Assembly (NCBI GenBank): GCA_020636005.1
Contig: JACJYR010000003.1
Span: forward strand, 62,001 to 126,000
Direction: 5' to 3'
DNA length: 64,000 nt
From: Lewinellaceae bacterium
GTDB lineage: Bacteria; Bacteroidota; Bacteroidia; Chitinophagales; Saprospiraceae
Positions within the stretch are counted from its first letter, which is position 1. Every line of letters begins with the position of its first letter. Made by a program: the position numbers and the translations under genes. Shown here piece after piece: positions 34,964 to 42,059 of this stretch. The notes below the pieces were generated by a model, which saw only the letters and a program-made list of their open reading frames with translations, did no database searches and was not told where the DNA came from.

Positions 34964-36492
34964 CTGTCAATTATCGAAAGTCAGCGCTCATAAAACGCAT
35001 AAGTTCTTTGACAATGTGATTGCTTCAAATGCCTTGGCCAGGAAGTACAATTTTTCCAGTCCTATCCAGAGCGACTTTACGCCAGGCGGGCCTTTTGACT
35101 TGGAGGCGGTTGCCAACAATTTGACGTATTTGGCAAATTCGCCTACTCCTGGGCAAGGTTTGCAGGGGTCGATCTTGGCCCTGCCGGTATGGTTGAGAAA
35201 GGTGGCCAGCACGAAGAAATCTTTTGCGCTAAAGCCAAAGTCCTCTATCGGGGCACTGCTCAGCTCGCTGGCACCGTAGCGCAGGTTCAACACCTTCCAG
35301 GCCAGCAGGCTGTAAAAGGTGATGGCATTTTCCAGGCTTTGCGGTTCTTTCAATTGGCTGTCCTCTGCGGCAGCCTTGTTTGAGCACGTAGTGGAATTCT
35401 TCGATGCGCCAACGGCGGATGTAAAAACCAACGATTTGCAAAGCCTGTTCAAAACTCTCCACCGGCAAAGTGGTGAGCAGGCGCCAGACGACCGGTTTTT
35501 TTTTGCCATGCCTGCAGGGGCTGACTTGCTCTACCAGCACCCCGGACAGGCCGACAGGGTTGCTTTGTTCGGGCTGGTCCCGGCCAGCACGATAGTTCGC
35601 CAGGATGGTCACCGCACAGAACTTGACCCGGAAGGGTCAGTTCGTGCCGCTTGCCCTGTCATCAAATATCTTTGCCTTATAGATATGGAAGGCTGTTTGG
35701 GCGGCAAGGGTCGGCCACAATTTCTCGCCACTGGCAAGTTCCTTGTCCTTGTTGGAGCGTATCAGCAGGTGTACGTTGGCTGCGCTTCGTGCCTGGAACA
35801 TTTCATAGAAGTCCCCTTCCGGTCGCATATGTCCACTGCCGTATGCTGGGGAAAGTAAGCGAAAAAGGCTTGCAAGCTTAGGAACTGTCTCAGCCACCTG
35901 TGGGATTCCTTGTCCTCCAAAGGCCAAAGGGACCTGTTCTGGCCAAAGTATTTCCGCCTGGCGGCTCCACATGTCTTGGTCGAAAGACCCAGTCCGATGC
36001 CCTTTGTGTCAAACAGCAAATGGTTGTGAACATAGTACCCCTTGCGGTGGGCATAGTTCAAGCTGCCTATTTTCCCCGATACGTTTGCCGGTCAGGTCCA
36101 GGTCGGTAGTGTCCTGCACGGCAAGCACCGTCATCGGCGGGATTGCTGCAAAGTATTCGTTCAGCCGGTCACGCTCTGCTAAAAGCATAGGCTCTGTCTG
36201 CACAAAGGAACTTGAAAAACCATAGAAGGACTGCATCTGTGCATTGTCCTGCGAACTCTGCGGCAAGGATTTGCCGAAGTTGTTGCCCAGTTGGGAAATC
36301 ATTTCAGGGAAAATGCCATTGATACGGCTGTCCCCGAAAATGCTGTGTGGGCTAAGTTGGGCGGCATATTCGTCAAACATAGGCTGTGGATTTTTTAGCG
36401 TAAAATTATAAATGACCACGACGAAAAAAAAATCATTCACATTGTCAAAGAACTTATGCGTTTTCTATACGCTGACTTTCGATAATTGACAG
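34964..36492. mobile_element. IS4-family-like insertion sequence (decayed), 1529 bp
   Basis: Terminal inverted repeats of about 58 bp bound the element: the left end starts CTGTCAATTATCGAAAGTCA and the right end reads the same on the minus strand, with a second identical block AAAACGCATAAGTTCTTTGA further in. Only about 6 mismatches are present. The 10-mer TGTTTGAGGT flanks both sides (34954-34963 and 36493-36502), fitting the 10-13 bp target duplications of the IS4 family, though the target is itself a tandem repeat of that word. It interrupts the leader of rtcB. The single transposase gene is frameshifted at several places. Confidence 0.9.
34988..36380 (-). pseudogene. Transposase, IS4/Tn5-like, multiple frameshifts
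   Basis: The gene starts near 36380 (MFDEYAAQLSPHSIFGDSRI) and must be read through at least four frameshifts. Frame pieces: 36380 to about 36080 (FAAIPPMTVLAVQDTTDLDL, where the first catalytic Asp lies), about 36061 to 35830 (GLGLSTKTCGAARRKYFGQ), about 35830 to 35637 (MFQARSAANVHLLIRSNKDK, the second Asp region being degraded), 35612 to about 35380 (FYIRRWRIEEFHYVLKQGC) and about 35400 to 34988 (ITFYSLLAWKVLNLRYGAS). The Y-x2-R-x3-E-x6-K signature of IS4 transposases is intact in the fourth piece. The element can no longer move by its own product. Confidence 0.88.
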
Positions 36493-36637
36493 TGTTTGAG
36501 GTTGTTTGAAAGTTGTTTGAGGGTTGTTTGAGGGTTGTTTGAGAGTTGTTTGAGGGTTGTTTGAGAGTTGTTTGAGAGTTGTTTGAGAGTTGTTTGAGAG
36601 TTGTTTGAGGGTTGTTTGAGGGTTGTTTGAGGGTTGT
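36493..36637 (-). repeat. 13-copy 11-bp tandem repeat, separated rtcB leader
   Basis: On the minus strand this is a run of CCTCAAACAAC or CTCTCAAACAAC units; 12 units follow each other at exactly 11 bp from 36502 onward, after one shorter unit next to the IS. Two more units remain on the other side of the IS, directly before the rtcB start (34935-34963). The unit is the same word as the 10-mer leader at 28881 with one base added. On the sense strand it has no G. Confidence 0.9.
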
Positions 36638-36981
36638 TATTGTTCAATATTTTATGATTTCGAGCAAGTTGGATATTTTGCTTGACATGGTTTTCCAAAT
36701 ACTTTCTGATTTTCGCTTGTATATCCGAACCCTATTATAACAAGCCCGCACAATTTGCAAGTCAACCATGCTTGTCAAAAACAATAATACATGGTGGGCG
36801 TTTGCCAAGGGCAGGCATTGAAACAAAATGCTGGCAGAAAAATTCAGGAAAACTGAATAAACTATCTTATTTTGACATTGAAATTCAGCTGTATAAAAGT
36901 CTATAACGTTATGGAAACAGGTTAATCTCCTGCATTTTTCCAACAACTCCCACCGAATTTCAAACAATCTCAAACAGCCCA
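36638..36981. other. Intergenic region, divergent rtcB leader / small secreted protein
   Basis: No gene found. It should hold the original rtcB promoter (leftwards) and that of the gene at 36982 (rightwards), but no full TTTG/TAnnTTTG pair is visible; a near match CTTATTTTG lies near 36868. The last 35 bases before 36982 again contain TTCAAACAATCTCAAACA, a degenerate two-copy version of the leader word. Confidence 0.5.
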
Positions 36982-37326
36982 ATGAATAAATTAATATTTC
37001 TGTTGCCGTTGCTTTGTTCCCTTTGGATGGATGCTGTTGCCCAAAAGGCAGCCCTGCGTTTTTCCCCCAAAATGGCCGAGACGTTTCTTCGGTCCCCCCA
37101 TGTTGATTTTTCAAAAAACTATCAAATGGCTTCCTGGCGGTATTTCCAGAAAGAAGGGCGTCCGGCAGGTTTACCGGTTCCAACAGCCCTGCCAGACATC
37201 TACGATTGCAACGCACTTGCTTTTTTCTGCAGGGTGGAGGTGAAATTGGAAAAGGTGGTGACCTTTCCGGTCAAATTCCGCTTGGGCGATGTGCAATACG
37301 TGGATAAGCTGGAGGGGAAACATTAA
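36982..37326 (+). CDS. Small secreted protein of unknown function
   Basis: 114 residues. MNKLIFLLPLLCSLWMDAVA is a clear signal peptide, with cleavage before QKAALRF. The mature 93 residues have an amphipathic start (LRFSPKMAETFLRSPHVDFS), an aromatic patch (NYQMASWRYFQ), two cysteines (DCNALAFFC) and an ending VKFRLGDVQYVDKLEGKH. The phrase ending in 'RLGDVQYVDKLEGK' resembles small Bacteroidota secreted proteins with no known role; I cannot name a family. It is preceded by a short copy of the CAAACAA leader repeat and followed by a 24-bp inverted repeat and a decayed IS. Confidence 0.7.
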   Translation: MNKLIFLLPLLCSLWMDAVAQKAALRFSPKMAETFLRSPHVDFSKNYQMASWRYFQKEGRPAGLPVPTALPDIYDCNALAFFCRVEVKLEKVVTFPVKFRLGDVQYVDKLEGKH

Positions 37327-37447
37327 GCGGAAATCAGGGACTTAAACCCTTGCCCATCAATTTTTTATTTTCTCACTTCCCCACATCCCCAATATTTAAA
37401 AAGTTCGCTCATCCCCTCCATGAGGTGAAATGCAGAATTTTAGGTGG

Positions 37448-37512
37448 AGAGGCCGGGTTATCAAACCCGGCGGTTCCGGCGTTAAACTGCCGGGTTTGAT
37501 AACCCGGCCTCT
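37448..37512. repeat. Perfect 24-bp inverted repeat
   Basis: Arms at 37448-37471 and 37489-37512 are exact complements (begin AGAGGCCGGGTTATCAAACC), loop 17 nt. Each arm is itself a near palindrome. The right arm abuts the left end of the second insertion sequence, so this may be the target or part of a larger composite. Confidence 0.8.
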
Positions 37513-38865
37513 GCGGTGCGACATAAAGTTTTAATGAATACGCACGACATATTGTTTTGAAAAATCAGTTCATTGACTTACGGTTAAATTGTACAGGTTT
37601 TCTTTTGAAAATCTATCATCAGAGATGGTTCTAAGGATATTCTGGTCTTTGTCCAAGCACAACCATGCAAAATCCTTGGGCGAAAACTTGCAGAACACGA
37701 CAGTGCCCTTGTGTTTCAGTCCGACGGAAAAGTTCTTTGAGTAAAGGGCAATCGTGCTTAAGAGAGGAGACTTTCCTTGGGTAAACGGCATGCGAAAGCA
37801 GCCCGTATGCCAGGTTCTCATCAAATCGGGCTTCCTCGAATTTTCTGGGATTGTCGTGAAGCTCGGGGAAGAGTTCCTTTCTGGTCACCTTTCCAAGGCG
37901 TGTCACCTTGTAGACTTCCTGCTGGCAACGGGCCGCTTCGTCGAGCCTTTCCTGCAATTGTCCTACATTGGCACATCTGTATGCATCTGCCCAGCGGGCG
38001 GACGTGCCCTGGTTGTTCTCCACGTTTGCGTTGTCAGTGGGCCGCTTGGGGCGGTTGAGGATGTGCCTGATGCCCCACGCCGCCAGCCAAAGGGACATGA
38101 TGGGGATGACATCCCTTGTTGGCACGCCGAAGGGCTCGCCGTTGTCACTCCTGATGGCTTTCGGCACCCCCATTGGCGGAACAGGTCGAGCATGGTCTGT
38201 CTGACCTGCTGGATGTCCGCCATACAGATACGCCTGAGGGGGAAAGCCTTTGCCTTCAGGATGGCATTGCTCTTCGTGTCGGTGACGTTGAGGTAGCAGC
38301 CTTCGCTGCCATCCGCCAGGCCAATCCTTTCGTTGGCGTCCACCTGCCACTCGTCGTTGGCCAGCCGGGGCCTCTCCGGTGGCGGCTCCTTGGGCAGCTT
38401 TTGCCGGGGGCACGACGATTCCAGGAGCGTCTGCCTTCAAACGCCTTTGGTACTGCCGGTCGCTCAACAGCTCTAAATCGGGGAAGTCCTCTCTGATGCG
38501 GGTGGTGATGTACGGCACACCCCACTCAGGGTGCAAGTGCTTGATGAGCCTGACGAGCCGGTAACCTTTCCCGGAGCCGGGCGTCACTGGCCGTCCGCAG
38601 GCAGAATAGTTCGAACAAGGCTTACCTCCCCTTCGATTCGTAGGAGGCGCAGATGCTCCTGACTGTATTGTAGCTGATACCGTGGCGATTGTAAAGCTCC
38701 AGGTAGCTAACGCCTTCAGTCTGCCTTTCTCGTGCAATCTGTAGTCTGAGTTGTACTGGTTTTGCTTGTCCCATAGGTTTGTGTACTTTTTAACCGAATG
38801 TCAAAGAACGTTATTTCAAAACTTTATGTCGCAGTAATTCGCTAAACCTTTATGTCGCACCGCAG
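37511..38865. mobile_element. Second decayed insertion sequence, about 1355 bp
   Basis: The left end reads CTGCGGTGCGACATAAAG and the right end gives the same on the minus strand. Further in, both ends repeat a CGACATA-A/T-GTTTTGAAA block and end in GTT-C/A-TTTGAC followed by TTACGGTT or TTCGGTT, so the terminal repeats span about 80 bp with gaps. CCT flanks both sides, compatible with a short target duplication. Further out, CGCTCATCCCCTC at 37403 and its complement near 38912 form a second, outer inverted pair. One transposase gene, frameshifted. Ends are approximate to a few bases. Confidence 0.75.
37570..38774 (-). pseudogene. Transposase with integrase core, multiple frameshifts
   Basis: It starts at 38774 (MGQAKPVQLRLQIARERQTE) with a helix-turn-helix (GVSYLELYNRHGISYNTVRS). 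After a frameshift near 38625 come RLVRLIKHLHPEWGVPYITT and RIREDFPDLELLSDRQYQRR. Another frame carries WQVDANERIGLADGSEGCYL (first Asp of the DDE triad) and DTKSNAILKAKAFPLRRICM. Back in the former frame follow IRSDNGEPFGVPTRDVIPIM (second Asp) and RPKRPTDNANVENNQGTSAR (the Glu). The C-terminus (KNFSVGLKHKGTVVFCKFSP) is again shifted and ends at 37570. At least three frameshifts make it inactive. Family is an integrase-core (rve) type, IS3/IS481/Mu-like; I cannot settle which. Confidence 0.8.
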
Positions 38866-38941
38866 CCTCTCAAAACTTAAACGGTGCTGAAATGCCCACT
38901 CCACCTTAAAGAGGGGATGAGCGAAAAAGTTATAGTCCTGC

Positions 38942-39673
38942 TCAAACAAGGTCAAACAAATTATTGACACCGGGAATCCTCCCTGCGATAAACCCTTCCG
39001 CATACTCTACCCCCAGGGGCCTGCCAAAAGAACGGGCCTTGGCTTTCAGGAAATCCAGAAAATCCTTGCCGGAGATGGGGGTGCTGGGTTCTTTAGTATA
39101 CGCATCCGTATTGTCCTGGTAAAACTGTGAGCGGAAGGTAAGCACCAAATCCATTTTTGCATCCATGTAGGGCGAGATGTCCACCACGAAGTCAGGTATC
39201 AAATCTTTGTCCTGTATGTAATGGTAAATCGCTTTTGGGCGCCAGGGTGCCTGCTTTTCTTCCTTCGGCCCGAAGGTCTCAATTTTCACCAGGCCGCTGT
39301 AAAAACAGGCGTCGGCGGTCAGCTTGGCGGCCCGGCCGTGGTCGGGGTGGCGGTCGTCCGGCGTGTTGGCCAGCACGATGCCCGGGCGGCACCAGCGGAG
39401 GAAGGTGGCGATTTTCAGGATGTTTTCCTCATTGTATTGGAACAGGCCATCCTTCATGCCGAGGTTCTTGCGGAAACGGGCGCCCATTTTAGCGGCTGCT
39501 TCTTGCGCCTCTGCGTCCCGGAGTTCGGCATTGCCACGGCTGCCAAGTTCGCCCCGGGTCAGGTCGAGCAGGCCAACTGTTTTCCCGGCGGCAAGGTGCC
39601 GGAGCAAGGTGCCGGAAGAACTTAGTTCCACATCATCAGGGTGTGCGCCGATGGCCAGTATGTCAACTTTCAT
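38942..39673 (-). CDS. bshB1: Bacillithiol biosynthesis deacetylase BshB1
   Basis: 243 residues of the LmbE/PIG-L deacetylase fold. The zinc site is visible as AHPDDVE (residues 10-16) and HPDH (109-112). It removes the acetyl group from GlcNAc-malate, the second step in making bacillithiol, the low-molecular-weight thiol of many Bacillota and Bacteroidota. BshB1-type features are LLDLTRGELGSRGNAELRDA near 36, the FRKNLGMKDG block, and LTFRSQFYQDNTDAYTKEPS followed by GRPLGVEYAEGF near the end. bshA and bshC are not in this window, as is common. Cytoplasmic. It follows pulA on the same strand with an 85-bp gap. Confidence 0.95.
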   Translation of the reverse strand: MKVDILAIGAHPDDVELSSSGTLLRHLAAGKTVGLLDLTRGELGSRGNAELRDAEAQEAAAKMGARFRKNLGMKDGLFQYNEENILKIATFLRWCRPGIVLANTPDDRHPDHGRAAKLTADACFYSGLVKIETFGPKEEKQAPWRPKAIYHYIQDKDLIPDFVVDISPYMDAKMDLVLTFRSQFYQDNTDAYTKEPSTPISGKDFLDFLKAKARSFGRPLGVEYAEGFIAGRIPGVNNLFDLV

Positions 39674-39758
39674 GGATTGAAGGTTTGGGTTGTTGTGAAT
39701 ATGTTTTTGTGTTTGGGGCAGAAGACATTTATAGTTAACGGTCTTCCAGCGGCAAATT

Positions 39759-41759
39759 TCACTCTTCCACCAGAATCAAGGCAGCAAAAGGGGCGACCAT
39801 TGCCCTTGGCCCGGTCACGGTACCCATGCCATCCAGTTTGATGATGCCGTCCTGGCAGATAATGTTCCATTCCCCGGAAGGTATATCCACGGCCTTGCCG
39901 ACTTTATTGCCGTTGAAAAGCACCAGTATGCGTCCCCAGGAGTCGCCATTGGCGTGGTCTTTCAGCATGTAGGCGATTACGTTTTCAAAAGGGGTTTTTA
40001 AAAATTCGAGGTGCGCCCTGATGCTGTCGGCATTGCCCATGCGGAAGGCGGGGTGCTCCTTTCTGAGCTGGATCAGCTTTTTGTAATACTCCACCAGGTC
40101 GGCGTGTGCAGCCTTGCGCTCCCAGCGAATCATATTAATGCTGTCGGGAGATTCGAAGGAATTTTCCACGCCATATTTTGTACGGGCAAATTCTTCCCCG
40201 GCATGGAGGAAAGGTATGCCCTGGGAGGTCATCACAAGGGTTTGGGCAGTTTTGTCCATCAGCACCAATTCCTCCTCGGTAGCCATTGGGTTGGAAAGTT
40301 TCAGCCGATCCCAGAGGGTATGATTATCGTGGCACGACACGTAGTTTATGCATTGCGTGGGGGATTTGGCCCAGGCATCCTGGGAATAGTTGACCAGTTT
40401 GTTATCCACCTGCGGGTGCGCAATGGCCCCCACGATGCCGAGTTTTACGCTCTCTTCCAGATCGGGCTGGCCATTGATAAAACCACGGGCGGTCGGCGTG
40501 AATACATGGCCTTTGACGCCATCCCGGAATTCATCGGAGAAGACGGCGACATTGTTCAACAGGTGGGCATTTGCTTTAACGGCCCGCTCCTTGACATCGA
40601 GGGGGCTGTCGCCCGCCGTCCAGCCTTCACCGTACACAAAAAGGGTAGGGTCTAATTTGCGGAGCTCATCGGCCACCAGGTTCATGGTTTTAAGGTCGTG
40701 GATGCCCATCAAGTCCACCCTGAAACCATCCACGTGGTATTCCTTCGCCCAATAGAGCATGGATTCCAGCATGTACTTTCGCATCATGGGCCGTTCGGAT
40801 GCCGTTTCATTGCCGCAGCCGGAGGCATTCGAGTAGATGCCATGCGGCCCTTGGCGGTAATAATACTTGGGCGCTATTTGGTTGAAAACGGAATGGTCAG
40901 TATCAAAGGTATGGTTATAGACCACGTCCATGATGACCCGCAAGCCATTGTCGTGGAGGGTTTTTACCATTTGCTTGAATTCTTTGATGCGCACCCTGCC
41001 GTCGAAAGGGTCGGTGGAATAACTGCCTTCCGGCACGTTGTAGTTTTGGGGGTCGTAGCCCCAGTTGTATTTGTTTTGATTCAGCTTGCTTTCATCAATG
41101 GATTTGAAATCAAAGGAGGGCAGGAGGTGGACGTGCGTCACCCCCATTTCCACGATGTGGCCGAGGCCAGTGGCGAGGCTGTCCGGCGTTTGGGTATTCG
41201 TTTCCGCCAGGCCAAGGAATTTTCCTTTGTGTTGAATGCCGGAGGCAGAATCCACGGAAATGTCCCGGAGGTGGAGTTCGTAGAGGATAATGTCAGCGTA
41301 GCCGTTGAGTTGGGGGCGCTTGTCGTTTTCCCAGCCGGCGGGGTTGGTTTTGGCCAAATCCACGATCATGGCCCTTTTGCCGTTCACGCCGGTGGCAATG
41401 GCATAGGGGTCGGGCGATTCCTCCAGCCATCCGTAGCCGCTGGCGTTGACCTGAAAGGTATAAAACATTCCTTCCAGATCGCCTTCCAACGTGACGAAAA
41501 AAACCCCTGTCGCTTCGTCCTTATCCATGTTTTGGGATAGGGCCGGTTCGCCGCCGGTTCCCACTTTGTACAGGTTGATCTTAGCCGTTGTGCCCAAGGG
41601 CGACCAAATTTTGAAGGTGGATCGCTGGGGCGAATAGGTAAGGCCGAGGTCGTTTCCTTCGTACACTGGATAGTCATCGAAGGACGCATATTTGGGTTGG
41701 GCTATGAGCTGGGTCATAAAAAACAGGAGGAAAGAAGTTGTAGTAACAAGATATTTCAT
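39759..41759 (-). CDS. pulA: Type I pullulanase (GH13), secreted
   Basis: 666 residues, with a signal peptide (MKYLVTTTSFLLFFMTQLIA). Residues 35-130 are a CBM48-type N-terminal domain (TFKIWSPLGTTAKINLYKVG). YNWGYDP at 231-237 is the hallmark of type I pullulanases. The GH13 regions follow: DVVYNH (278-283), GFRVD (345-349) with Asp349 as nucleophile, VYGEGW (375-380) with Glu378 as acid/base, and SCHDNH (475-480) with Asp478 as transition-state stabiliser. The C-terminal beta domain ends FAALILVEE. It cleaves alpha-1,6 links in pullulan, amylopectin and glycogen-derived dextrins. With a signal peptide but no T9SS domain it probably acts in the periplasm or as an outer-membrane-associated enzyme. 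No SusC/D pair is next to it. Confidence 0.93.
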   Translation of the reverse strand: MKYLVTTTSFLLFFMTQLIAQPKYASFDDYPVYEGNDLGLTYSPQRSTFKIWSPLGTTAKINLYKVGTGGEPALSQNMDKDEATGVFFVTLEGDLEGMFYTFQVNASGYGWLEESPDPYAIATGVNGKRAMIVDLAKTNPAGWENDKRPQLNGYADIILYELHLRDISVDSASGIQHKGKFLGLAETNTQTPDSLATGLGHIVEMGVTHVHLLPSFDFKSIDESKLNQNKYNWGYDPQNYNVPEGSYSTDPFDGRVRIKEFKQMVKTLHDNGLRVIMDVVYNHTFDTDHSVFNQIAPKYYYRQGPHGIYSNASGCGNETASERPMMRKYMLESMLYWAKEYHVDGFRVDLMGIHDLKTMNLVADELRKLDPTLFVYGEGWTAGDSPLDVKERAVKANAHLLNNVAVFSDEFRDGVKGHVFTPTARGFINGQPDLEESVKLGIVGAIAHPQVDNKLVNYSQDAWAKSPTQCINYVSCHDNHTLWDRLKLSNPMATEEELVLMDKTAQTLVMTSQGIPFLHAGEEFARTKYGVENSFESPDSINMIRWERKAAHADLVEYYKKLIQLRKEHPAFRMGNADSIRAHLEFLKTPFENVIAYMLKDHANGDSWGRILVLFNGNKVGKAVDIPSGEWNIICQDGIIKLDGMGTVTGPRAMVAPFAALILVEE

Positions 41760-41871
41760 GGCAAAAACTGGTTTGATAAAGGGGTAAAATTAGAAAGCAA
41801 TTCTGTTTTAGTGGATTATTTGGAAAACTTACCTTTTAAAATAAGTTTACAAAATATTATTCTTCCACACA

Positions 41872-41902
41872 TTGCAAGCCGAGGGTTTTCTCTTTACCTT
41901 TG
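41872..41902 (+). promoter_or_regulatory. Promoter of typA
   Basis: TTG at 41872-41874 (within CATTGC) and TACCTTTG at 41895-41902 are 20 nt apart, close to full consensus. Transcription would begin near 41909, a few bases before the structured leader. Confidence 0.65.
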
Positions 41903-41917
41903 CGCCTCTTTTTGAAA

Positions 41918-42041
41918 AACCACAGGAGGCGGTCAGCAGCAAGCAGTTGGCAAGCCGGTAAAGCAAGCGGTTTTCTTTATTGAAAACCAAATTTCATTGC
42001 CGGTTTTTTTCACTGGGTACTGCCGACCGCCTCCTTTGGTT
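41918..42041 (+). promoter_or_regulatory. Structured 5' leader of typA
   Basis: AACCACAGGAGGCGGTCAGC at 41918 and the segment 42020-42041 (CTGCCGACCGCCTCCTTTGG) pair with 20 of 22 positions and close a loop of 80 nt. Inside lie a perfect GGTTTTC/GAAAACC hairpin (41969-41988) and GCCGG/CCGGT segments that can also pair. The outer stem ends 18 nt before the ATG at 42060. This could be a regulatory RNA element controlling TypA translation; I know no described family with this form. Confidence 0.55.
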
Positions 42042-42059
42042 TATAAAAACCATTCATTC

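Noticed and set aside
34954..36502. Treating TGTTTGAGGT as proof of a target duplication
   Set aside because: The word is also the unit of the tandem repeat into which the element inserted, so the duplication is compatible but not independent proof; element ends rest on the terminal repeats.
28881..36637. CRISPR array candidates (10-11 bp repeats)
   Set aside because: Units follow each other without spacers, are far too short, and no cas gene is present.
36465..36698. Open frame translating to N-N-P-Q-T-T-L-K-Q repeats
   Set aside because: It is a translation of the 11-bp tandem repeat, which I read as the untranslated leader of rtcB.
41997..42059. 21-codon N-terminal extension of TypA
   Set aside because: TypA proteins begin at the M-x-x-R-N-I-A-I-I-A-H motif, and the extension lies in the structured leader.
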